DNA of 64,000 nt from Poronia punctata (lineage: Eukaryota > Ascomycota > Sordariomycetes > Xylariales > Xylariaceae): the NCBI GenBank assembly GCA_022579005.1, contig MU401547.1, forward strand, positions 62,001-126,000, given 5' to 3'. Position 1 is the stretch's first letter; each line of letters begins with the position of its first letter. Positions 24,324 through 34,147 of this stretch are shown here, piece by piece. The notes below the pieces were generated by a model. It ran no database searches and was not told where the DNA came from. It was given only the letters and a program-made list of their open reading frames with translations. A program made the position numbers and the translations under genes.

Positions 24324-25208
24324 ATGAAGTACTCTCTAGCAGCAGCTTTCCTATCAGCGGGCGCCGTCATGGCTGCCCCTGCTCCTGTTCCTGCTCCTTC
24401 GCCCGTTGTCGCTGCGAGAGCACCGATGGCTAGTCCTGTATGTTCTTTACCTAAGACACTCAATTCTCACTCACCTCACCAACTATCTGTTCCATATTTA
24501 TGCGAGAAGTAAACACTGACAACAGAGTAAAAAAAAAAACAGCCCGGAATCCCCTCGGAATCATCCGCCCGCACAGCCCTCTCAAGCCTAACAGTCTCAA
24601 CCAACGAAGACGACGGCTCGTACGACCGCGACCTCTTCCCCACCTGGATCACCATAGAAGGAAACTGCAACACGCGCGAATACGTCCTGAAACGCGACGG
24701 GACCGGCGTAGAGGTCGGGACGGACTGTTATCCCGAAAGCGGGAGCTGGACTTCCCCGTATGATGGCGGGGAGTGGACGCAGGCGTCGGATTTGGATATC
24801 GATCATATGGTTCCGTTGAAGAATGCCTGGATTGTGAGTTTTTCTTTTTCTTGCACCCGTCTTTCCCCTTCCTCGTTTCACTGTCATTGCTATTATGGGG
24901 TCAGAGAAACATGAAAGGGGTGTGTATAAATGCTAACGAGACGGGCCAAAAAAAAGTCGGGAGCAAATAAATGGACGACAGATAAACGTCAACAATTCGC
25001 CAACGACGTCGACCGTCCCCAACTCTGGGCCGTCACCGATAACGTCAATCAATCCAAGAGCGATAAGAGTCCCGATTCTTGGAAGCCCCCTCTAGAGAGC
25101 TTTTACTGTGTCTATGCTCGGTCTTGGATCCAGGTTAAGAGTTATTGGGATCTGGCTATTACTTCGGCCGAGAAATCTGCTTTGAGCGATATGTTGGATA
25201 CTTGCTAG
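24324..25208 (+). CDS. Secreted HNH-type nuclease (DUF1524/GmrSD C-terminal-like)
   Basis: Three exons: 24324-24437, 24543-24833 and 24957-25208, all in phase 0; 218 residues. MKYSLAAAFLSAGAVMAAP is a clear signal peptide, followed by a short Ala-Pro stretch. The mature part carries DLDIDHMVPLKNAW, the His-Met metal-finger core of the family. PQLWAVTDNVNQSKSDKSP and FYCVYARSW follow, and four Cys (in GNCN, TDCY, YCVY and the C-terminal DTC) could form disulfides. Small secreted proteins of this type occur in fungi and actinomycetes and are predicted to cut nucleic acid outside the cell. Intron 2 has a CTAAC branch point at 24933-24937. Both acceptors follow A-rich rather than pyrimidine-rich tracts, but conserved protein supports them. 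Confidence 0.85.
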
Positions 25209-25734
25209 ATTATATGGATTATCGTGTGATTGGGATGAGGTTGTTTTATTTTTTTGGTTGTTAGCGTTGGGTTTACGAGTATAGCTATAAAGTACACGCT
25301 GGTGGGCCGGTGGTATAGGTCGTGTTTGGGGATGGTCCGGATGGAACATGACGCATTTGACTGCATGAGGGCAAAATAAAGTCAATATTGTATGAAATCT
25401 CAATAAAAATTTGAAGTCAGTCATCTTACGATTCACTCTTCATCAAGATAACCATGGACTGGTTCGAGTCTACCTGTGGAAAAGTCAAGCTTCACTTATG
25501 TATATATCGATTCCGCCCCGGGGTCGATGAGGGACAACCAACACGAGAGTCGTATTGGGGAGAACAATGAGTGATGGAAGAATGCATAAATCTACTTCAT
25601 TCTATACCTTGGCCATTACTTGGCTAGCGACAAAGGTGACGAGAAAGGGTTGCCCGTCTAACGCAACTATACCTAGACAATCTACCTTGTCTGCTCATCT
25701 GTGCGTCCTGTCTTGTCTTTTGCCGATATAGTCA
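25209..25734. other. Convergent 3' spacer
   Basis: Between the ends of the nuclease and shp1 genes. No gene seen. A GGTTCGAGTCT string at about 25456 resembles a tRNA B box but has no cloverleaf around it. Confidence 0.6.
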
Positions 25735-27126
25735 TCAAGTGCTTCTCTTCACGACCGCAGTACCTCCCTTCTTGAACTCGGGCATCTCCCCGAGCACCAA
25801 TGATTTGTCCGTATGATCCTTGTTGGGGAACGTAGTAGCAAGCACCCATCCACCGCTGCTTAGTCCCGGTGAAGCTCGGCTGATGAATTCGTAAATGTCA
25901 TTGACCGTTTGCGTCGTGTTAAACCGCGCAGGAAGTCTTGAGCCATCCAACATCTGAATGCGAATCGTCACGGTTGGCTGGGATTCATCAATCGACGAGC
26001 TGGGTCCGGAAGAGGACGACTGTGCAGCTGCAGGAGTGTTTGACGTGGCAGTAGCGGTAGACGCACTTGCCGCCGCGCCCGTGGCCTCGCCAGGAACGGG
26101 ACTGCCGAGACGTCGTCCAGAACTGCCGAATGGCTTGTACTTCTTGGGAAGTTGGCGATAGTTCTCGTCATGCTTCTGTAACTTCACATCTATAGGATCA
26201 TCAAATCGGACATTCATGAGGTGGATTGGTGCGCGGCCCTGCTGAATCATCCGCAGTGACTCGGCATTGGCGGGGTCGTCGAAACGGTGTAGCTCTCCAT
26301 CATCGACACTGAAGCCATCCCGCCAGAGATGGAGAGTCCGCTCCTGTACCTCCTCGGCCTGTGGACGTGCACGCCCTTGCGCGGCGCCTGTTGGATCGGG
26401 AATGTAGCGGCTTTCGGAGCCCTCCCCGCCCAACGTCTGACCACCACCTCGAAAGGCGGATGAGCTAGAGGGCCCGGCAGGCGACTCCTCAGACGACTCG
26501 GGTCGACGGGCATTACTAGGGCATGAAAAATCAGCACATGGCCAAGTTCGTTCAAAGAAGAGTCAAGGCAAATACCTTTTAGCTTTGGCTAAAATGTCAT
26601 TGATTATACGTTTTGGATCAGCACGTTGATTCGGATCTTGGACTGCCAGACCACTCTTCTCTCCGCCGGCGTATGTGTCTCGGTGTGAAGGATGGTCGTC
26701 ATCATCCGAGTCATCGTCATCGTGATTGTGTGAACTACCACCGCCCAAAGAGCTCAGAGTTGCCAACCCCGTCTTTTTCTGAGGTCGTTTTGAGGCAGCG
26801 CTTGATGTGGTAGGGATAGCTTGGGGTACAGGTCGGCCGTCGAGTGTGCGAGGGCCCGTGTAATCGGCCGGTACAGCTGGCGAGGAAGCAGTGGCAGCGT
26901 CGTTCTCATTCCCATCATCTTCATAGAAAGCGTCTGTAGCTAGATTAAGTTCCCAATTGTTGGCACTTAGGTATTGCGTAGCCTGACGCTCAAGACTTAT
27001 TAGCGAGCCGCTATAGTGACAGGGAAAGCAAGGGTTCTGGATATCACTACTTACCACCTCAGGGCTAGCACCGGTTAGAGCGGAGAATGTCTGCGCGAGC
27101 GCATCGTGATCTTCGCCGCTGTCCAT
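25735..27126 (-). CDS. shp1: Cdc48/p97 adaptor Shp1/p47 (UBA-like, SEP, UBX)
   Basis: Three exons: 27126-27055, 26988-26576 and 26515-25735; 421 residues. The first intron is 66 nt and leaves the frame open if unspliced; removing it joins GASPEV to RQATQYLSANNWELNLA, completing the UBA-like domain (about 1-45). An acidic, Ser-rich linker follows, then the SEP domain from residue 220 (ERTLHLWRDGFSVDDGELHRF...) and the UBX domain (about 340-421). The UBX loop TFPNKDHTDKSLVLGEM carries the FPN version of the p97-binding motif, as in p47. The protein links Cdc48 to ubiquitinated substrates, membrane fusion and phosphatase regulation. It is divergent from TOM13, with 760 bp between start codons. 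Confidence 0.95.
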
Positions 27127-27886
27127 CTTTGCTGATTCGCAGATGAACTGGTTATGGGACTTGTAGGTGTTACGGTTGTTGGTTGAGCCGAGTCGGACAC
27201 AGTTCGATGAGATGGGGCAGTGTTCGGGGTTCCTTTAATGTGTTGTAATAGAGCTATTTAGGGGAGCCCGGACGATTTTTAGTAGGCCTTGTATTTGTTG
27301 ATGTTGAGCCTGTGGATTAAAGATAGCAAGTGAGAGAAACGTTGTATGTAGCTGCGAGACGGCTGTACAATTGTTACTGCTGTTCTAACAGGCAGCTCGA
27401 CCGTCTACGTCAAGCTTTACGGTAGCGATTATGGTGGGGTAGATTAGCACTACCGGTACTCCCCCGCTATATTCTCAGCATTCTACAGGAATGGGGGCGA
27501 AGGCTAATAATTCGCCGGTGGTTTACGTAAGCCCGATCAAGTAAGGTCAGTAAGGAGACACTAGGCCACAATAGCACACGGTCTGCGCTTTGTACCCATG
27601 TACCGCCCAAGGCTGCACTTGCGAGGTTGTGTTTTAAGTAGCGGGTACCAGGTGGTCCACGGTCAGTGTTGTGACCGTTGACGTCGTACTCAGGACCGCG
27701 CTGCCATATCTTGGTGGCTTTCCCAATTTGCTATCGACTTCGGAGTTGGATAGCCATCTCTCTCGCCAGTATCGTACCATCCAGACAGTGATGGTTTAGC
27801 GGTCGTGTCAAAACCAGCAACTTCTAATATATCGCAAACTCGCATCCGTACCGCCATTCTTTCCTCCGATATCCCGTACCTACAAG
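27127..27886. promoter_or_regulatory. Divergent promoter region between shp1 and the TOM13 gene
   Basis: A 760-bp spacer separating two divergent start codons, so it must hold both promoters. No specific element recognised. Confidence 0.5.
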
Positions 27887-28314
27887 ATGGCGGAAGAACG
27901 CAACCCGATGGCCGAGTCCGGCATCACGATACATTCCGACAGCGAACACTATTCGACCGGCGAAGATGCTTCCCCATCTTCCTCCGATTCCCCGCCCATG
28001 GTCCTCTACAAACAGCCGACACCCTGGTCCATGATCCGGGGACTGGCCATCAACCTGCTCCTACCTTTTATAAACGGCATGATGTTGGGATTTGGCGAAC
28101 TATTTGCACACGAGGCTGCTTTCAGGTTGGGATGGGGAGGCACAAGAGTAAGTTTTCCCGACGAGATTCTGTGGAGAGAGAGTCTAATAAGATACTGCAG
28201 GTCTTCCCCTTGTCGAGGCGGAGGGCACATGCCATCGGTCCCGGTATCGAGATTCGCGAGAAGAGGAGATCAAGATTGGGTGGAAGTCTTGATGACCTGA
28301 CTAGCCTGGAATGA
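27887..28314 (+). CDS. mim1: Mitochondrial outer-membrane assembly protein TOM13/Mim1 family
   Basis: Two exons: 27887-28147 and 28201-28314, with a 53-nt GTAAGT...CAG intron; 124 residues. The core PWSMIRGLAINLLLPFINGMMLGFGELFAHEAAFRLGW (about 46-83) contains one transmembrane segment with the small-residue spacing that drives oligomerisation in Mim1. The N-terminus is Ser/Asp-rich and cytosolic-like; the C-terminal tail is short and Arg-rich. In yeast Mim1 helps insert alpha-helical proteins into the outer membrane and assemble TOM. The +1 frame also stays open across the intron, but only the spliced form joins the conserved core to RVFPLSRRR. Confidence 0.88.
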
Positions 28315-29074
28315 TGGATACGGCTCCAAAAACTACAAACACATTATGCAAGATACATCTATCTTGCGCAGTAATGACGCACCACATCAACATCAACTGC
28401 TTGAGACATTGGAGGAGTGTACAATGGGCATCTTCCGTAAAGCCTTATTGTCTCAAAAATTGTTTAGCTGGACATTTAGCCTACATGCGTGGCTCTAGCG
28501 ATATGACAGACTGGAACTGCTGCCACAAAATAAGTGTGGAATCTCTGCTTCTACCATGTACATATATACGCTCATGTACAGGTTACAGTTGCAAACTGGT
28601 GATGCAAGCAATACAGCCACAAACACCACTTCTTTATTTGCCCTTTGTCGTGACTTTCTATCTAAGGTACTCATGATATCAACAACATAGATACTACATA
28701 TACAATACTACAGATGTCACTTCTAGGTTACCTAGTTTCATGCCCCCCATGTTACTGTGTTATGTATCTTGGGTTCAAGTGATTTATTGCTCGATGTGCG
28801 GTATAAGATGTGAATACGCATAAAGCGCCGATGAGAGCCGAATAACTGATAGAGTCGGAGTTAAGATACGTAGCCCAGAATCAGATACTTGGTGGAGTTG
28901 AATCGGGTGTCACTTTAGGATCGGATTAATGCATAATTGCTTGTTTCATGCATATCGAAAAGATAATGCAGGCGCTCAGCAAGACCCAAACTTTTGAATT
29001 GAGTTCCGTTAGACTTGAAGCCAGTCAATGCTTCGAGTCGTGGTAGTCGCGACTTACGGCACTCGAACTGCAAG
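28315..29074. other. Spacer and oxa1 promoter
   Basis: No supported coding frame. It holds the 3' region of the TOM13 gene and the upstream region of oxa1. An ATG at 29029 opens a 16-codon frame ending just after the oxa1 ATG, which could act as an overlapping upstream ORF if it is transcribed. Confidence 0.5.
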
Positions 29075-30707
29075 ATGATTCCCAGCAGAGGGATTGCCAG
29101 GAACCCAGCCTCAGCGCTGCGGTATTCATTAAATAGTCGGACAATTGTGAGAACTTCCCGGCGAACTCTTACCTTTCCGCCTACATTGCTCCTTGTGTCT
29201 GGACTAACGCTTCATTCTTATCGGAAAGACAAGCAGAATAGCACCGACAAGACAATTTTCCTACGCGCAATCACAACCACCAAAACACGGACTCTCGCGG
29301 CCAAACACGTCGTCCTTGTATAGCCAGTCCAAGCCGGTGATCGGATATGGCTCCTCTGTGGGAATAGCATCGGGCGTTTTCGCGCAACGATCTGGTGCTG
29401 CTCGAAACCTTTCGCTCTGGCCCTTTGGGTCCTCCAAGACCGAGTCACCCAAACCTGTCGAGACGGTACCGGCTGCCGTGGAAACGCCTGCTGAGGCTCA
29501 AACACCTGTAGTCCAGGCTTCAGCTTCACCGAGTCCAGCCGAATCTGCAGCCAATGCTAGCGTAGCTCCCACGAACCAGCCCGATCTCACACAGTTGCCC
29601 GAGGATCTACTGCGCGAATTCGAACCGAATTCTTTCCTGGACATCCCCGAACGCATCGGCTACCTCAAGGAACTCGGCCTCGACTTTGGCTGGGGCCCTA
29701 CGGCTTGCTGCGAGTGGTTAATAGAGCACATCCACGTCATGAGCGGCATGCCCTGGTGGGGGTCCATCGCCACCGTCGCTTTCCTCTTCCGCGCCCTCAT
29801 GTTCCTTCCGACTTTGAACGGCAGCAAGCACCAGGCGATGCTGCAGAAGGTCCAGGCTAGCCCGGCCTATATCAAGGCCAAGGATCAATTCAACGAGGCC
29901 GCTTTCCGTACCAAGGATCAGGCTGCCATGATGTACGCTCGTTCCGAGATGAAGCGTATCATGCAGAGCTCGGGAGCATCGTTCTGGAGACCGATGATTG
30001 GCATGGCCATGTTCCCCTTCAGTTACGGCATGTTCAGACTGATCCGCGGAATGGCGAATGTTCCGGTGCCTGGTATGGAAGCGGGCGGTCTGGCGTGGTT
30101 CTCCGATCTCACTGTCCACGATCCCTTGTACATCTTACCTTGTATCTCCGTTGGTCTTGGTGTTCTCATGTTCAAGGTAAGATGACATTTCCTGTTCCTG
30201 TTCCGTTTATTGCCGTCTAGCTAAACTGACATGTGGTGTCATTAGTCGATGCGACGTGCCAACGCGAGCGCCCAGTCCAACCCGATGCAAGCCACCATCA
30301 TGAGCGGCATGATGTACGTAATGCCACCGCTCATGTTCCTCGGTACGGCCTGGCTGCCCGCCGGTCTTCAATGGTTCTTCCTCGTCCTATCACTCGGTTC
30401 ACTCGCCCAGACACAAGCCACCATCATGCCTGCTGTCCGCCGATGGGCTGGACTCCCACCCTTAGCCGATTCTAACCCCACAGTCATCCCCGCAAAGCCT
30501 CAATACGAGGCTCCTACATCCGCGCGCGGCAAAGTCCAGTCATTCATGAGTGCTGCTTCCAAGTCTGTGAAAGACGCCACCGGCGCCACGGATGAGAAGG
30601 CCAAGTGGAAGAAGGCTCAGGAGTACGAGGAACGTCGGGCACAGGAGGAGAAGGAGAAGATGTACCGGAGGATGGAAGAGGCTCGTCGTCGCCGCTCCCG
30701 CGATTAA
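29075..30707 (+). CDS. oxa1: Mitochondrial inner-membrane insertase Oxa1
   Basis: Three exons: 29075-29146, 29229-30176 and 30246-30707; 493 residues. The first intron is inferred from a GTGAGA donor, a CTAAC branch at 29203-29207 and an AAG acceptor giving TSRIAPTRQFSYAQ; nearby acceptors break the frame. The N-terminus is Arg/Ser-rich, fitting a mitochondrial presequence. Oxa1/YidC segments are at about 198-220 (MPWWGSIATVAFLFRALMFL), 276-293 and 322-340. The last pair, in exon 3, reads MMYVMPPLMFLGTAWLPAGLQWFF. The tail is a charged, coiled-coil-like ribosome-binding region (EEKEKMYRRMEEARRRR). It inserts mitochondrially encoded proteins such as Cox2. Only the first exon is less certain. 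Confidence 0.93.
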
Positions 30708-31390
30708 AATCGTTATGGGTTGTGGATGGATGGACTGCCTTACCCTCGGAGCTTTTTGGGGAATGAAGTGTCAGGATGTACGATATAGGCAGCTTTTGCC
30801 ACCTGGCGCGTAAGAGTGTATATCATCACTCCCTCCGCTCTTATGGTTAGAGTGAGTTTGGGGATCGCTGTGGCTAGCTATTGTACATATAACACATTCT
30901 CGTGTAATCAAATAAATGTAATATTTACATCATCATTCTCTGTACGATGTTGGAGTACACGAAGTGTGAATGAATGTCAAATGGGTGCTTGGCAATAATA
31001 ACTGAAAAGTGTACCAAGACATGAAATAATATTAGACAAGTCAATACCTTCTCATGAGATGCCAGGCATTTTGAACCCGTGGCATCATGAACATCAACTA
31101 AATGTCAGGATTCATCCTTACTGATTGATGCCTTATTCTTCTCCCTTCACTCGATGATAATCTTCTTTTCTTCGATATAGTTTTTGATCAGATAAAGGTA
31201 TATGACAGCTTTTCATGTCGTCTTCCCATACCGAGATCGGATTTGCTGAAGCTGTCCATGGAAGAAACTAGGTACTTAGTCTACCGTCTCCACCGGTTCA
31301 TCTTTCTTTACGAGTAGTTGTGTTTTCAAACCCTCCACACATATGCCTTTGGCTTTTTATTAGACAATAATTTCTTACTTCAACAGAAGT

Positions 31391-31420
31391 TGAGATAAGA
31401 TGAGATGAGATGAGATGAGA
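31391..31420. repeat. TGAGA pentanucleotide repeat
   Basis: Six TGAGA-type units, the second imperfect (TAAGA). Confidence 0.9.
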
Positions 31421-31550
31421 ATAACGACGTCGTCCATCATGATGGCACGGAAAAAATGTATGTTGAAGACTTTTCTTGGTTTCTTCTTCTTGGTTTGCAT
31501 TTGGGAAAGTCTCTCTTATTTCATTATTATATTTTGCTTTAGATATTGGT

Positions 31551-31571
31551 CATGTCATGTCATGTCATGTC
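31551..31571. repeat. CATGT pentanucleotide repeat
   Basis: Four CATGT units, immediately downstream of the urc4 stop codon region. Confidence 0.9.
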
Positions 31572-31605
31572 TTTTCCTTTCCCTATGTATTTGATTCGAC
31601 TGATT

Positions 31606-34147
31606 TTAGAAGACTGTCCCGTCAGAGTCGATCAGAATAGGGGGTTCTTTCGTGTTAGGTCTGCTGACTTCGGCGATTTCTCGTCCACCCTGCATGGTTT
31701 TTTTAGTTAGTTATTAGTCATGGTCATGTTTCGGTGCTGGGATCAGGGCAGTTTGTATCTGCAAGAGAAACGGCAATGTTGCACGGACATGATGAAACAA
31801 GAAGAGAGGGGAAGGAAAGAGATCTTACCTTCCAACTACCAGCTTCGAGCAACTGTGCAAGTGTCAACTCGCCGCCTTGCAAATCATCCTTTAGTGCTAC
31901 GTTCACATCTGCACACAACTTGTCTAGGAAGCCGACTGTCACACCGCGCCACTCGACGATGACGTCGTCGCTGGGCTCGAACATGGGTGCCACCTCGACG
32001 GCTTTCGTGCCTGTCCGCTGACACCAGTTGTTGTAATTCTGCAGACCGCGCTCCATATCCGTTGGTTTCAGCGTTAATACGCCCATGTCGACGAACAACC
32101 CGCCGTTGCGGTACTCGGGCAATCCGGTTAGGAGCTCGGTGCCCGCGAACTGGATCTTGAGAAGACTCTGCATGGGTTGCATGAGCGAATAGGTGAGCCA
32201 TTGTGTCAGCTTGTGGAACGGGAGGATCGATTCCCAGGCTGCCGTTGCGGTATCTGAAGACGAATGGGCGGATGATTGCGTTGTGGGAGGGAATGGCGAG
32301 AATGTGGGTGGAGAGCCCGAAGTTCCCGACTGCCGGTGTGATTGTTGCGGGAGTTGCGGCATCGAGGAGCACGGCCAGGCGTCACCGAGTGACACACCGT
32401 TTATGGCGGTTCTTGACGCTGGCCAAATCGGTGCCAGACCTGACATCAGGACGTTCCATAACACAGGGAGGACGACGACTGGACTTGACGAGGCTTGCGT
32501 TGTTGGGTGATCCAAGAGGTAGTCTGTCGTAGCATTGGTTAGTGATGCCGGTCGAAGGGCACGAGCAAGACGCCAGCCGATAACGCACCTATCATGTTTC
32601 CAGGCCGCCCTGTCTCGCCAAAGAATTCCGTCTTCTCTTCCAACGCATCACCGAGTCGTATCAGAAGCTGCGCACGCCCGTCCAAGCCCGCCACCACGTT
32701 GCCAGGACCCGATTGCAGTCCCTTGGCCAGTTGCTCAACTGTTAACCGACGCAGTCCGTCCTTGTCGACCTGAAATTTGTTGCTCGGATTACCGGAGAAG
32801 AGACCCTGCGGACGTGAGGAAATCGTTAGCGAAAAGCATATTTCCTCTCCTCAACATTACTGCTGCTCTCTTCCGTTTGCTCAATTGTACCCTGAGCCTC
32901 CATCTCCCTCTCCCCAGATCCCACAAGCCGTCAAATAAATGTCAACAACTTACCAACTTAAACATCTCCAGACTGGCAATAGCCAAACCCTCGGATCGCC
33001 TATACGTTCTGCCATCGGAACTCTTGAAACTCCACGAGGTACCGGCACCCGCGTCCAGTAAGACACTGACGAGGAACAGGTCAATGAGACGACGGCATTT
33101 TTCCGTGTTGTCCACTGTCTCATCAAACGTTGACAGAAGCTGGGCAACGCGGTCGCGGCCGCCTACACCGAAATGCTGATAGCGACCGTGACCGGGGATC
33201 GAGTGGAAGGGGGCATCGAAGTCGCGCTGCAAATTTCAAAGAAGAAGACAAAATGTTAGCTCGTGCGCATCCCCTACATTTTGTGTCGACTTTTGTCATA
33301 AAAAGATGCAGTGTTGGGTGCTTCCTGGCAAAAGACAATACTGCCAAGACATATTGCTGGATAGCCTGGTAAAAACGGGGAAGCAGATCAGGGAGGGGCA
33401 CAGAAAAGGAAAGGGAGCGAGCGAGTCGTGTATCCGTGGGGTGAGGGGTTTAGTCTATCTAGCCCTTCTTCAGGACAGAAACAGGGGAGAAACACGACAG
33501 TTGATATGATTGATCCATCTGTCAACCGTATGTATGCACGGGCCTTTTCTTTCTTTCTATGCGACGCTACATTGTGTATGCACTGCTGGGTACAGAATCG
33601 GCGTTTTGCGTGGTACAATACGACAAGAGAACGAGGGAGAGCTGAACGGAACGAACAAGACGAACGGAGCGGGCTGACGGGTTGAGACGAGACGGCAGAG
33701 AAGTAGAATTCCATGCCGAAGATGGGGTGCAAATCACTCGTATGCATACATATGGAGACGAAAGACTCATACCTTGATTATGCGGCAAACGAAATTGACA
33801 ACGTCGGGAAAGCGGTCGAGATCGACGTCGAAGTGGTTGAGGCGGTTCGCGAGCGCCTTCTCTGTCACGATCTTGGATCTCTCGCGCACGGCACCAAGAC
33901 TCCTCAGGTAGCCGGCCGCATCGAGGGACGGGTCCGGGGGTTTCGGTAGGTTGATTTTGGGCAATTGAGGCGTCATCGGGCTCATGGGGTTCAGGAAGCC
34001 ACCTAGATTAGTATTATTGGGGTTGGACGAGCGTATGCTTCTGATGCTCCGGATGCCGTTGTAGTTGTTTGAATTGTCCGAGTCGAAGCTGGCCGAGTCT
34101 TTGGTGACGGACTTTGGCGTTTTGGACTTGCGGGTAAAGATACCCAT
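31606..34147 (-). CDS. urc4: Uracil catabolism protein Urc4/Urg3 (DUF1688)
   Basis: Five exons: 34147-33773, 33226-32954, 32805-32589, 32523-31829 and 31689-31606; 547 residues. Joined exons give continuous DUF1688 text: FPDVVNFVCRIIK/RDFDAPFHSIPGHGRYQHF, SLEMFKL/GLFSGNP, RPGNMI/DYLLDHPTTQ and EAGSWK/GGREIAEVSRPNTKEPPILI. The family belongs to the URC pathway, which uses uracil as a nitrogen source in some yeasts (URC4) and fission yeast (urg3); its reaction is not established to my knowledge. Intron 1 is unusually long (546 nt). Residues about 345-383 form a Ser/Pro/Gln-rich insert between AWPCSSMP and AAWESILPFHKLTQW, where relatives are nearly continuous. No other urc gene is visible in this window. 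Confidence 0.93.

Larger units (their letters stand above)
30708..31605. other. Convergent 3' spacer with pentamer repeats
   Basis: Between the 3' ends of oxa1 and urc4. No gene. It holds two pentanucleotide microsatellites, at 31391-31420 and 31551-31571. Confidence 0.6.

Noticed and set aside
25440..25480. tRNA on the plus strand suggested by GGTTCGAGTCT
   Set aside because: No A box, acceptor stem or anticodon arm can be formed around it.
29075..29323. Unspliced first frame of oxa1 as a separate small protein
   Set aside because: Removing 29147-29228 joins it in frame to the Oxa1 body, with good donor and branch-point sequence.
31884..32372. 162-codon minus-strand frame inside urc4
   Set aside because: It is a shifted-frame shadow of exon 4 of urc4, whose own frame is clearly conserved.
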